Assembly: GCA_903926385.1 (NCBI GenBank)
Contig: CAIYIS010000057.1
Coordinates: forward strand, 1-64,000
Reading direction: 5' to 3'
Length of the DNA: 64,000 bases
Source: an uncultured Bacteroidota bacterium
GTDB lineage: Bacteria; Bacteroidota; Bacteroidia; 2-12-FULL-35-15
The notes beneath the pieces are model-generated. The model was not told where the DNA came from. It saw only the letters and a program-made list of their open reading frames with translations, and did no database searches. Positions 52,311-60,931 of the stretch are shown here, one piece after another. Both the position numbers and the translations under genes were made by a program. Positions within the stretch are counted from its first letter, which is position 1; the number at the start of each line of letters is the position of its first letter.

Positions 52311-52912
52311 AGACAAAAAGCATAGCCTTAATTTCATTCCTGTTATTTACTTTTGCAATAAACGCGCAAAATGCACTGCTCGATTCGGTTTCGCTGGATA
52401 CCATTTCGGCTATTACCAGTATTGATGAGGCTATGAAACATCCTTTAGATGTTATTAAGCTTGACTTAAAACGCAAGCATCTAAAGAAGTTTCCGTTGGA
52501 AATATTAAAATGCACCAATCTGCAATATCTTGATTTAGGTAAAAATAATATTGATGAAATTCCTCACGAAATAGGAGAGATGAAAGACTTGCAGTATCTG
52601 TCGCTTTCAAAAAACAAATTGCAGGATGTACCGGTGGAAATTGGTCAGCTTACCAATTTGTTTTACCTGAATTTAAACCAAAACGATTTAGGTTCATTGC
52701 CTCCCACCATTGGTTATTTAGTCAATCTACGAGTGCTCGATATGTGGAGTAATACCATTGACAAGTTTCCGGAAGAGATGAAAAATTTGAAGAACCTTAA
52801 TTATCTTGAGTTACGTGTTATTATGATTCCTGATGCCGAACAGGCCCGTTTGAAAAGGTTATTGCCCGAAACCAAAATCGAATTCTCTCCTTATTGCAAG
52901 TGTCAGCAATAG
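52307..52912 (+). CDS. Small exported leucine-rich repeat protein
   Basis: 201 aa. Signal peptide MKTKSIALISFLLFTFAINA, then about five bacterial-type LRRs of about 23 residues: CTNLQYLDLGKNNIDEIPHE, MKDLQYLSLSKNKLQDVPVE, LTNLFYLNLNQNDLGSLPPT, LVNLRVLDMWSNTIDKFPEE. The C-terminus is short (FSPYCKCQQ). Repeats of this kind bind proteins; the partner is unknown. The 4-nt overlap with ribF indicates translational coupling, a surprising partner for a flavin enzyme. Confidence 0.88.
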   Translation: MKTKSIALISFLLFTFAINAQNALLDSVSLDTISAITSIDEAMKHPLDVIKLDLKRKHLKKFPLEILKCTNLQYLDLGKNNIDEIPHEIGEMKDLQYLSLSKNKLQDVPVEIGQLTNLFYLNLNQNDLGSLPPTIGYLVNLRVLDMWSNTIDKFPEEMKNLKNLNYLELRVIMIPDAEQARLKRLLPETKIEFSPYCKCQQ

Positions 52913-52966
52913 TATTTTACGACTGAAATAATTACCTCTTATTTTTTTGGTTATCGGGTAATTTTA

Positions 52967-52974
52967 TAACTTTG
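52967..52974 (+). promoter_or_regulatory. Promoter of the twin small membrane protein genes
   Basis: TAACTTTG with TTTG at 52946-52949, 17 nt upstream: both elements of the Bacteroidota promoter. The leader to the ATG at 53013 is about 35 nt. Confidence 0.65.
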
Positions 52975-53012
52975 TGATTCAATAATCAAATCATAAATCA
53001 AAACCAATAACC

Positions 53013-53192
53013 ATGAGACTAAAAACATTAGTTCTGATATTTGCGGTTCTCTGTCTTTTTGCATCTTTTGCTATGTATGTAATAGGAGACAAGTCGGTGC
53101 AGTGGCCCGAATTAAAGTTAGTATTTTGGATTCCGCTTCCAATTTCAATTGTATTAATAATCTTAGCTCGAAAAATGGATAACAAAGAATAA
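53013..53192 (+). CDS. Small two-helix membrane protein 1
   Basis: 59 aa, too short for the ORF track. Two hydrophobic segments (TLVLIFAVLCLFASFAMYV and LVFWIPLPISIVLIILA) are joined by a short polar loop. The C-terminus is basic then acidic (RKMDNKE). It is preceded by a good promoter and followed 2 nt later by a sister gene with the same layout and the shared phrase FWIPLP/FWIPIP. Function unknown; not recognised. Size and pairing suggest small inner-membrane proteins. Confidence 0.7.
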   Translation: MRLKTLVLIFAVLCLFASFAMYVIGDKSVQWPELKLVFWIPLPISIVLIILARKMDNKE

Positions 53193-53194
53193 TT

Positions 53195-53368
53195 ATGCGT
53201 AAGAAATTTAAACTTTTAATAGTAGCACTTGCCTGTTTGTTTGGTTCGTTTTTACTTTATGTTTTATATGTCAACTACGATTGTTGCCACTTTCTGAAGT
53301 ACACCTTTTGGATTCCTATTCCTGTTGCACTTTTTGCATTACTCGAATCAAAACGAATCGACCCATGA
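53195..53368 (+). CDS. Small two-helix membrane protein 2 (sister of the preceding gene)
   Basis: 57 aa. The N-terminal segment KLLIVALACLFGSFLLYVLY is followed by a loop with adjacent cysteines (NYDCCHFLK), then YTFWIPIPVALFALLE and SKRIDP. It has the same architecture and shared FWIP(I/L)P motif as the 59-aa protein, 2 nt upstream, so a tandem duplication that has diverged. The vicinal Cys-Cys is absent from the sister. Confidence 0.68.
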   Translation: MRKKFKLLIVALACLFGSFLLYVLYVNYDCCHFLKYTFWIPIPVALFALLESKRIDP

Positions 53369-53405
53369 ATTGGCGAGTATATAATTATGTAGTTTTACTT
53401 TCACT

Positions 53406-54365
53406 ATGAATTTCCATTTACAGTTTCCTATTCACCCTTATAAAGAAAAAATAAATTACCGGCAGTCTTTGGTATTTATGGGTTCCTGTTTTGCCGAAAA
53501 CATAGGGGATATAATGGAGAGGTATAAATTTAATACGCTCATTAATCCGTGTGGAATAGCTTATAATCCGGCCAGTATAGCCATTTCTCTGCGTAAGTTT
53601 ATCTCTGGTTATCAAATGCCAACTACCGAACTTTTTTCTGCAAACGAAGTGTGGAATTCGTGGGAGCATTCGGGTGAACAAAGTGGAATTGATAAATCAT
53701 TAACCTGCGAAAGCATGAACTATGGTTATTCTACCGCTCATAATGTTTTGAAATCGGCCGACTGGTTGTTTATCACTTTTGGTTCGGCTCATTATTATAA
53801 AAGAGTGGAGAATGGACAAATAGTTAGCAATTGCCATAAAGTACCGCAAAAAGAATTTACCAAACATCTTTTATCCGTTGAAGAAATTGTAACCGATTAC
53901 ACAGAAATAGTAAGTCAGTTAAAGGAACTGAATCCTGCACTTAAACTTGTGTTTACGGTCAGTCCGGTAAGGTATAAAAGAGATGGAGTAGTAGAAAACA
54001 ACCGAAGTAAAGCCCGATTGATTGAAGCCGTTCATCAACTGACCGAACAAAATGATAAGGCATATTACTTTCCTGCTTACGAACTGGTGATTGACGATTT
54101 GCGCGATTATCGATTCTTTAAGGAAGACCTTGTGCATCCGTCAAGTCAGGCTATTCAATATGTTTTTGAAAAGTTGAAAGAAGCAATATTTGATGATGAA
54201 ACGAATGCGATTTTTATGAAAATACAACAATTGGTTTCCAATCAAAATCATCATGTGCTGCATCCCGACACACCTGCAAACATTAAGTTTACTGCTAGTT
54301 TTAACAACCGTTGGCATCTGTTGAAAAAGGAATTTCCTTTTATTGCTGTGGACGATGAGATATAG
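53406..54365 (+). CDS. GSCFA domain protein
   Basis: 319 aa. The GSCFA motif that names the family is in VFMGSCFAENIGDIM, at the position of an SGNH-hydrolase block I. YNPASIAISLRKF, SADWLFITFGSAHYYKR, KLVFTVSPVRYKRDG and the C-terminal FFKEDLVHPSSQAIQYVFEKL (His of the catalytic pair) follow. The family is found mainly in Bacteroidota and Proteobacteria; probably an esterase-like hydrolase of unknown substrate. There is no signal peptide. Confidence 0.93.
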   Translation: MNFHLQFPIHPYKEKINYRQSLVFMGSCFAENIGDIMERYKFNTLINPCGIAYNPASIAISLRKFISGYQMPTTELFSANEVWNSWEHSGEQSGIDKSLTCESMNYGYSTAHNVLKSADWLFITFGSAHYYKRVENGQIVSNCHKVPQKEFTKHLLSVEEIVTDYTEIVSQLKELNPALKLVFTVSPVRYKRDGVVENNRSKARLIEAVHQLTEQNDKAYYFPAYELVIDDLRDYRFFKEDLVHPSSQAIQYVFEKLKEAIFDDETNAIFMKIQQLVSNQNHHVLHPDTPANIKFTASFNNRWHLLKKEFPFIAVDDEI

Positions 54366-54404
54366 CGTCATCTCAAAAACATTTTCTTCGTGCAGCATTA
54401 AATT

Positions 54405-54412
54405 TATATTTG
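54405..54412 (+). promoter_or_regulatory. -7 promoter box TATATTTG for the FAD-oxidase gene
   Basis: A perfect TAnnTTTG, 22 nt upstream of the ATG at 54435. Confidence 0.6.
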
Positions 54413-54434
54413 CATTCAATTATCACATTAATTT

Positions 54435-55844
54435 ATGACCCTATACAATAAAATTTCTCCTACTGTTCTCGAATCTTTGAAACAGATAGTAGGCGAGAAA
54501 TATGTTTTCTTTGATACAGAAAGTTTGTACAATTATTCACATGACGAAACGGAGAATCTAAGTTATCTGCCCGAAGTAGTGGTTAAACCTTCTACTCCTG
54601 AAGAAATCGCCTTAGTAATGCTCCTAGCCAACAAAGAACTTATCACAGTTACTCCTAGAGGAGCAGGTACAGGACTTAGCGGAGGTGCTTTGCCTGTGTT
54701 TGGAGGTATTATTCTATCTATGGAACGATTTAATAAAATCATTCAAATTGATCAACGCAACTTGCAAGCTACAGTGGAACCCGGAGTTATTAATGAAGAA
54801 TTTCAAAATGCAGTGCACGAACTGGGATTGTTTTACCCACCCGACCCTGCAAGTAAGGGAAGTTGTTTTTTAGGTGGTAATGTGGCCGAAAGTAGCGGAG
54901 GCCCTAAGTGTGTTAAATATGGCACCACCAAAGATTATATATTGAATCTTGAAGTGGTACTTCCTACCGGAGAAATTATTTACACCGGAGCCAATACATT
55001 GAAGAACTCGACCGGTTATAATCTTACTCAATTGATGGTGGGTAGCGAAGGTACATTGGGTATAGTAACTAAGATTATTGTTAAACTGTTGCCTCATCCT
55101 AAATATGATTTATTAATGTTGGTGCCTTTTCGCAGTCTGGACGAAGCATGCGAAGCCGTGAGCGAAACTTTCAGAGCCGGATTTATTCCGAGTGCAATGG
55201 AATTGATGGAAAGAGATGCTTTACTTTGGGTAACAAAATATGTTGAGTCGAATGTGGTGAAGATTGAAGACGATATTCAGGCTCATTTATTAATTGAAGT
55301 AGATGGGAACGATGTGGACATGATGATGAAGGAAATGGAGGCTATTGCCGCGTTGATGGGTAAATATAATATTGCTGATATTTTGTTTGCTGAAGCCGAT
55401 GCTCAGAAACAAGAACTATGGAAACTACGCAGACGAATTAATGAGGCTGTAAAATCTCATGCTGTGAGTAAAGAACAAGATACTGTTGTGCCTCGTGCCG
55501 AGTTGCCTTCTTTGGTTAACGGCATTAAGCGAATTGGAGAGAAGTATAAATTCAAATCGGTTTGCTATGGTCATGCTGGTGATGGAAATCTTCATGTTCG
55601 TATTATTAAAGGCGAGCTAACGGATGAGCAATGGAACGGTGATTACATTAAATCAGCAATGGCCGAAGTATTTACTTTATGTAAAAAACTAGGTGGAACT
55701 ATAAGTGGTGAGCACGGAATCGGCTTAATTCAGCAGGAATATATGAGTATTGTTTTTTCCGAAAAAGCAATAAACATACAGAGAGAAATAAAAAAAGTAT
55801 TCGACCCGAATGGGATTTTGAATCCGGGAAAGATTTTCGGATAG
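54435..55844 (+). CDS. FAD-linked oxidase (glycolate/D-lactate dehydrogenase GlcD-like)
   Basis: 469 aa. The PCMH-type FAD-binding domain has VVKPSTPEEIALVMLLANKE, TPRGAGTGLSGGALPVFGG, DPASKGSCFLGGNVAESSGG and the VGSEGTLGIVT segment. The C-terminal cap has CYGHAGDGNLHVRI and GTISGEHGIGLIQQEYM, where His residues bind the substrate carboxylate. It oxidises a 2-hydroxy acid such as glycolate or D-lactate. No glcE/glcF genes are adjacent, so D-lactate dehydrogenase activity is as likely as glycolate oxidase. Confidence 0.92.
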   Translation: MTLYNKISPTVLESLKQIVGEKYVFFDTESLYNYSHDETENLSYLPEVVVKPSTPEEIALVMLLANKELITVTPRGAGTGLSGGALPVFGGIILSMERFNKIIQIDQRNLQATVEPGVINEEFQNAVHELGLFYPPDPASKGSCFLGGNVAESSGGPKCVKYGTTKDYILNLEVVLPTGEIIYTGANTLKNSTGYNLTQLMVGSEGTLGIVTKIIVKLLPHPKYDLLMLVPFRSLDEACEAVSETFRAGFIPSAMELMERDALLWVTKYVESNVVKIEDDIQAHLLIEVDGNDVDMMMKEMEAIAALMGKYNIADILFAEADAQKQELWKLRRRINEAVKSHAVSKEQDTVVPRAELPSLVNGIKRIGEKYKFKSVCYGHAGDGNLHVRIIKGELTDEQWNGDYIKSAMAEVFTLCKKLGGTISGEHGIGLIQQEYMSIVFSEKAINIQREIKKVFDPNGILNPGKIFG

Positions 55845-55940
55845 ATTTAATTCCTTATTTCTTATTTTTCATCATGAATAAGAAGGAAGGATATCTGATA
55901 AGAAACAGGAATAAAAAACAGAGATTAGCATACATTCATC

Positions 55941-55948
55941 TATATTTG
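55941..55948 (+). promoter_or_regulatory. -7 promoter box TATATTTG for accC
   Basis: A perfect TAnnTTTG, 22 nt upstream of the accC ATG, the same distance and octamer as the gene before it. Confidence 0.6.
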
Positions 55949-55970
55949 CATACATTTTTAAATAATAATT

Positions 55971-57452
55971 ATGAATAAAATTTTAGTAGCCAATCGTGGT
56001 GAGATAGCATTAAGAGTAATGCGTTCGTGCAGGGAAATGGGAATTAAAACAGTTGCCGTTTATTCGGAAGCCGACCGTAATGCACCGTTTGTAAAATATG
56101 CCGATGAAGCGGTTTGCATCGGCCCTCCTCCTTCTAACCAATCGTATTTATTAGGTGATAAAATTATTGATGTTTCTCTTCAGTTAAATGTGGATGGTAT
56201 TCATCCTGGCTATGGTTTTCTTTCGGAGAATGCCGATTTTGCTGATAAAGTAAAAAAAGCAGGATTAGTATTCATAGGCCCTTCGCCCGAAGCCATGCGC
56301 ATTATGGGTGATAAACTTTCGGCTAAGGCAGCAGCTAAAAAATACAAAATACCTATGGTTCCCGGTTCTGAAGGAGCCATTAGTTCTGTCAAAGAAGGTA
56401 AAGAAGTAGCTATAGCTACCGGTTTCCCTATATTAATCAAAGCAAGTGCAGGAGGCGGTGGTAAAGGAATGCGCATTGTGGAGAACATAGAAGAGTTTGA
56501 AGAACAAATGAAACTTGCCGTAAGCGAAGCTACCTCAGCTTTTGGCGATGGTTCTGTTTTTATAGAGCGTTATGTAGCCGGCCCTCGTCATATCGAAATT
56601 CAGATTTTGGGCGATACGCATGGCAATATTGTTTATCTTTTCGAAAGAGAATGTTCCATTCAGAGAAGGCATCAGAAGGTTATAGAAGAAGCTCCTTCAT
56701 CTGTTCTTACTCCCGAAATACGAAAAGCAATGGGAGAATGTGCAGTGAATGTGGGTAAAGCCTGCGATTATGTAGGAGCTGGTACTGTTGAGTTTTTACT
56801 GGACGAAAACAAAAACTTTTATTTTCTTGAAATGAACACCCGCCTTCAGGTGGAGCATCCCGTTACCGAAATGATTACCGGAATGGATTTGGTAAAAGAA
56901 CAGATAAAAGTGGCGCGAGGAGAAAAATTATCGTTCAAACAAAGCGATTTGAAAATCCATGGGCATAGCTTGGAAGTACGTGTGTATGCCGAAGACCCAA
57001 CCAATAACTTTTTACCCGACATTGGTAAACTTGTTACTTACCGCAGACCTCAGGGATTAGGAGTAAGAGTGGATGACGGTTTTGAAGAGGGCATGGATAT
57101 TCCTATTTATTACGACCCGATGATTTCTAAACTGATTTCGTTTGGCAAAGACCGCGAGGAAGCCATAAACCGAATGATACGTGCCATTGACGATTATAAA
57201 ATTATAGGTGTTGAAACTACACTTCCGTTTTGTAAATTTGTTTTGAAGCATGAGGCATTTACATCAGGTAATTTCGATACGCATTTTATCAATCATTACT
57301 TTAAACCTGAAATGTTGAATGTGGATAATGATGATGAAGGGGAAATAGCAGCTTTGTTTGCAGCCCGATTAATGGGCGAAAACACTGCTTCCTTGTCGGT
57401 AAACCAAGCCGAACAGCAGGAAATATCGCGATGGAAAACAAACCGATTGTAA
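55971..57452 (+). CDS. accC: Acetyl-CoA/propionyl-CoA carboxylase, biotin carboxylase subunit
   Basis: 493 aa. An ATP-grasp enzyme that carboxylates biotin on BCCP. The N-terminal domain is KILVANRGEIALRVMRSCRE, the ATP loop KASAGGGGKGMRIV, and the catalytic core includes HIEIQILGDTHGNIVYLFER, ECSIQRRHQK and FLEMNTRLQVEHPVTEMITG. About 45 residues longer than E. coli AccC, with a C-terminal acidic tail (NVDNDDEGEIAALFAARLMG). Neither accB nor a carboxyltransferase gene is adjacent, so it may serve acetyl- or propionyl-CoA carboxylase. Confidence 0.95.
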   Translation: MNKILVANRGEIALRVMRSCREMGIKTVAVYSEADRNAPFVKYADEAVCIGPPPSNQSYLLGDKIIDVSLQLNVDGIHPGYGFLSENADFADKVKKAGLVFIGPSPEAMRIMGDKLSAKAAAKKYKIPMVPGSEGAISSVKEGKEVAIATGFPILIKASAGGGGKGMRIVENIEEFEEQMKLAVSEATSAFGDGSVFIERYVAGPRHIEIQILGDTHGNIVYLFERECSIQRRHQKVIEEAPSSVLTPEIRKAMGECAVNVGKACDYVGAGTVEFLLDENKNFYFLEMNTRLQVEHPVTEMITGMDLVKEQIKVARGEKLSFKQSDLKIHGHSLEVRVYAEDPTNNFLPDIGKLVTYRRPQGLGVRVDDGFEEGMDIPIYYDPMISKLISFGKDREEAINRMIRAIDDYKIIGVETTLPFCKFVLKHEAFTSGNFDTHFINHYFKPEMLNVDNDDEGEIAALFAARLMGENTASLSVNQAEQQEISRWKTNRL

Positions 57453-57472
57453 AGAGAGTTATTCGTTAGCTC

Positions 57473-57517
57473 AAAACCCCTGTCACGACTACAAATTCTG
57501 ACAGGGGTTTTGTTTTT
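57473..57517 (+). terminator. Terminator of accC
   Basis: AAAACCCCTGTC pairs with GACAGGGGTTTT (12 bp) around a 15-nt loop, followed by GTTTTT. Confidence 0.92.
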
Positions 57518-57530
57518 AATAATTTGGTAT

Positions 57531-57538
57531 TACCTTTG
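57531..57538 (+). promoter_or_regulatory. -7 promoter box TACCTTTG for the DUF4294 gene
   Basis: A perfect TAnnTTTG, 18 nt upstream of the ATG at 57557. Confidence 0.55.
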
Positions 57539-57556
57539 CAGTAGTCAAACCGTTCA

Positions 57557-58162
57557 ATGAAAATAAAAATTCTTATACCGTTTTTTCTTTTTCCTTTGCT
57601 TTGCTATTCTCAGGCCGATACTGTTATTAAAGGATTGGCGCTGCAACTGGGCGAAATGAGAGTTAAAGCCATTGTTTACGAAGGCGACACCATTCCGTTT
57701 GTTACATTACAACCTATCGTTTGTTATACCGACCGCATATTTACGAGCAGAAAACAAAAAGCTGCGTGGGACCGATTAAAATATAATGTAAAAATTGTTT
57801 ACCCTTATGCTATTCTGGCTGCCGCCAAACTCAAGGAATACGACCGCATTCTGGCAGCTATGCCCGAAAAAGATAGAAAGATTTATACCAAGTTAGCCGA
57901 AAAACAACTCAAAGATCAGTTTGGTAAAGAACTCGAAAACCTTACCACCACCCAGGGACGACTGCTGGTTAAGCTCGTTGACCGTGAAACAGGAAAAACA
58001 ACTTACACCATTGTGAAAGAAATGCGAGGCTCGTTTTCCGCTTTCATGTGGCAAAGTTTAGCCCTTATGTTTTCTTCTAATTTAAAAGATGAATACGATG
58101 CCCAAGGCGAAGATAAAAACATAGAGCAGGCCATTCGGCTGATTGAAGACGGAGCTTTTTAA
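57557..58162 (+). CDS. DUF4294 family exported protein
   Basis: 201 aa. Signal peptide MKIKILIPFFLFPLLCYSQ. The family core follows: KYNVKIVYPYAILAAAKLKEYDRIL, KQLKDQFGKELENLTTTQGRLLVKLVDRETG, FSAFMWQSLALMFSSNLKDEYDAQGEDKNIEQAI. This family is confined to Bacteroidota, periplasmic, of unknown function. Monocistronic, bounded by terminators. Confidence 0.9.
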   Translation: MKIKILIPFFLFPLLCYSQADTVIKGLALQLGEMRVKAIVYEGDTIPFVTLQPIVCYTDRIFTSRKQKAAWDRLKYNVKIVYPYAILAAAKLKEYDRILAAMPEKDRKIYTKLAEKQLKDQFGKELENLTTTQGRLLVKLVDRETGKTTYTIVKEMRGSFSAFMWQSLALMFSSNLKDEYDAQGEDKNIEQAIRLIEDGAF

Positions 58163-58167
58163 TACAA

Positions 58168-58205
58168 CAAATCCCGTTCAACAGTTGCTGAACGGGATTT
58201 GTTTA
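58168..58205. terminator. Bidirectional terminator-like hairpin after the DUF4294 gene
   Basis: CAAATCCCGTTCA pairs with TGAACGGGATTTG (13 bp, perfect) around an 8-nt loop. The T content afterwards is modest (GTTTATTT). It lies between convergent genes and can serve both. Confidence 0.8.
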
Positions 58206-58240
58206 TTTACCACAGATGAGTCTGTGATGTAGGAAAGAAC

Positions 58241-60100
58241 TTATTTCATCACCACTAATTTTCTGATAACTTTATTTCCATCCACCATTATTTTACAAGT
58301 GTAAATTCCGTTGTTCAACGATTCTGAATTTACCACTACTTTACTACTGTGAATTTGATGATTCATATTTTTACTTTCTACCAACTTGCCTTGAACATCA
58401 TAAATTTCGAACGACATTTCTTTAACATCAGCAGGTAAATCAAAATTCAATACAGAGTAAGTAGATGCAGGGTTTGGAGCAAACTGACCGAAATAATCGT
58501 TCATGCCTAATTCGTTTACACCTTGTCCCGGAACTTTAGTAATGGTCATGTTAATCATAAAATCCAGATTTTCGCGCGAACGATAATTAGCCCATGTTCC
58601 ATTAACCACTTCAAAGGTTCTGTTAGAAAACGGAGCAATCGAATCTTCTCCAAGTGCAACACCCACTCCGTTCATCGACCATGATACATACACACCTCCC
58701 GAATTAATTTGAATAGGAGTAGTTACCGGAATAGTATTCCACGATGGAGTTACCACAGTACCAGCCACAGCAGTCACCGAATCGAGCAAACTTCCTGGCA
58801 TTCCCCCTACACCGTTATCATCATAAACTTCCATCGAAAATCCAACAGCATTAGGGTCGGCCTCTATGTATGAATGCAATTGAGTAATTAAACATGGATA
58901 AAAAGGAGGAACGAAATAATAACCCGCGCCTCCGTTACCTCCTGTCCAGCTAAGTCCTCCGGTAACTCCGTTTATTCCGCTGTCGTATGATAAACGAATG
59001 TTTGCAGCTGTGGTGTCTAGCACTTGCAGTTCCTGAATTTTTGTATTGTTACTTGGAGTAATATCGCTCGAGTATTGCGTGCTCGACTGATAAGTGTATG
59101 TTCCTACCGTATTCGGACTCCAGGTGGTTGTCATATTAAGGGTTTGCGATTGTCCCGGTGTAAGTGCATTACTTTGCATAGTTTGCTGAACCTGTATTCC
59201 TCCAATATTATCAAGCACTCGCGAAAATACATTGAATGCAGGCAAGCTTTGATTTCCTGTGTTTTTTACTTGAGTACTCATGGTAAATGGGCTAGGGGTA
59301 TTGTTCGAAAGAAAAGCTCCCCCTGTTTCCGCATTATTATTATACACAGTGGATGCATCAGATACCTGATAAGTTGTACTTGCCGGATAGTAAAATTTAA
59401 TAGCATAGTTTGTAGATGGCAGTGCGTTAACCGACTGTTGTAAACCCAGAATTCCGGAATTATTTTCTATACCTATGCTCACTCCGTTTCCGTTCAAAGG
59501 AATGCTGGTAGAACCATTCACATCTTTATATTGAAAGGTAATTGAACTGTCAACAGCCGATAGGATAATCTGAAAACTATTGTTCCCTGCATAGTTTGGT
59601 GTGGTTTGCTGATAAAAAGGTACGTTCAGATAAGATACAATAAGTGTGTCCATTGCCGCATTGGTCCATCTCCAGCATTGAGCAGTGTCTGGAGCAAAAC
59701 CAGTTATCAATGGTGCATTAAAATATAAATCCGAAGCCATTGGAGCCAGATAATTTTGTACACCACCTGAATTCGGAATACTCGGAAATGGCGATGCTAT
59801 TAAGCCATTTGTAAACCCAATATAACCATTCGAGCCTACCCAAAACTGAGTAACATCGTACCAGTAATAGTGAAACGGAAACCCAACCGGGAACGAACCC
59901 ACCACATTATCATCCGACAAAAATCGAACATTTTGTGCGCCTGTTAACGGCACAATATCTACCCAGTTATAAGTAGGCCCTTGTGCATCTAAACTGTTTT
60001 TCCAGGTGTAACCGTATGCATCCGGACCTCCCGAGGTTTGTGCTTTTAGCATATTTACACATGCCATGCAAATAAGTAATAATGTAGATATTTTTTTCAT
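58241..60100 (-). CDS. T9SS type A sorting domain protein with lectin- and CARDB-like regions
   Basis: 619 aa. Signal peptide MKKISTLLLICMACVNMLKAQ. Residues about 30-250 resemble an extracellular beta-sandwich domain (FPVGFPFHYYWYDVTQFWVGSNGYIGFTNG). About 255-360 is a CARDB/adhesion-like segment (MSTQVKNTGNQSLPAFNVFSRV). The C-terminal 80 residues are a T9SS type A sorting domain (FAPNPASTYSVLNFDLP, MSFEIYDVQGKLVESKNMN, LNNGIYTCKIMVDGNKVIRK). Secreted or surface protein, probably adhesive; no catalytic motif. Unlike the two other T9SS genes it lacks the leader hairpin; a TATCTTTG box lies 33 nt upstream. Confidence 0.85.
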   Translation of the reverse strand: MKKISTLLLICMACVNMLKAQTSGGPDAYGYTWKNSLDAQGPTYNWVDIVPLTGAQNVRFLSDDNVVGSFPVGFPFHYYWYDVTQFWVGSNGYIGFTNGLIASPFPSIPNSGGVQNYLAPMASDLYFNAPLITGFAPDTAQCWRWTNAAMDTLIVSYLNVPFYQQTTPNYAGNNSFQIILSAVDSSITFQYKDVNGSTSIPLNGNGVSIGIENNSGILGLQQSVNALPSTNYAIKFYYPASTTYQVSDASTVYNNNAETGGAFLSNNTPSPFTMSTQVKNTGNQSLPAFNVFSRVLDNIGGIQVQQTMQSNALTPGQSQTLNMTTTWSPNTVGTYTYQSSTQYSSDITPSNNTKIQELQVLDTTAANIRLSYDSGINGVTGGLSWTGGNGGAGYYFVPPFYPCLITQLHSYIEADPNAVGFSMEVYDDNGVGGMPGSLLDSVTAVAGTVVTPSWNTIPVTTPIQINSGGVYVSWSMNGVGVALGEDSIAPFSNRTFEVVNGTWANYRSRENLDFMINMTITKVPGQGVNELGMNDYFGQFAPNPASTYSVLNFDLPADVKEMSFEIYDVQGKLVESKNMNHQIHSSKVVVNSESLNNGIYTCKIMVDGNKVIRKLVVMK

Positions 60101-60132
60101 TTGATTTGAATTAATAAGTTAAAAATATTGAA

Positions 60133-60140
60133 CAAAGATA
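60133..60140 (-). promoter_or_regulatory. -7 promoter box TATCTTTG for the 619-aa T9SS gene
   Basis: A perfect TAnnTTTG on the minus strand, 33 nt upstream of the start codon at 60100. Confidence 0.6.
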
Positions 60141-60501
60141 ATAATTTACATTTCACTTTTCAAAAGTCAAACATTTTTGCGCTTCATAATTATTGCTTTT
60201 TGAAATTCTTTTTCCTACCTCCCAACGTTTCCTTTTTTGTTTTTTAGGCATCACTTCTCCGATTTAATATTCAAATCACTTTTAATTTTCAATTCATAAA
60301 TAATCTATACTTTTCTAAAAGGGTTGATGACCTTAGTCAAGTCATCTTTTTTTGTTAATATTTGGAAAAAATCATCCTGCCGACAATCGCCCTATTTTTA
60401 AATTTTAGCTAAGAAATGGGGACAAAACCGAAAAACCAATTTCCACACCCCTGAGCATCAAAAAAGCACTCATTTTACCCTAAAAAACGTTAAAGACATG
60501 A

Positions 60502-60745
60502 AATGCATTTACTTATAAGGTGCTTCCCGAGTACTGGGGGAACACCTTATAAGGTTATAAGGGGTAAAACTGGTTCCGGGATTATACCTTTTAAGGTTAA
60601 AAAGGGGTAGTCAAGTTCTCTGGAAATACATTTTAATATTAGAAGTATAAAATCGGATTTCGGGAACAAACATTTAAGTATTAAAATACGGTAAAAAACT
60701 TCCGTGCGATAGACTTTTAAGCTTAGAATTTCCCTCCCGAGGTCA
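60502..60745. repeat. Degenerate 42-bp tandem array with palindromic cores
   Basis: Aligned copies of ACCTTATAAGG-like words begin at 60544, 60586, 60628, 60670 and about 60713, i.e. 42, 42, 42 and 43 bp apart. The cores differ (CCTTATAAGG, ACCTTTTAAGGT, ATTTTAATATT, ATTTAAGTATT, TTTTAAGCTT). In between lie words such as GGTTCCGGG, TTCGGGAAC, CTTCCG and TCCCGAGG. The period is kept although the sequence has diverged strongly. No gene in the surrounding gap (60101-61251). Confidence 0.75.
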
Positions 60746-60931
60746 AAAAACGCTTATTTCGGGTTACTTTTTGGTAAAAATAAATGGGTGGGCATATAAT
60801 ATATGTATCCTTTTTCCTCCAAATTATCTGCCTACCTTTAATAGTTACTCATCAAAAAGGGTAAAAACTCTTAAACAGGGGTTCACTATCTTCCCATTTT
60901 GATTCTTGGAATTTAGAACCCCCTTCCCAAC

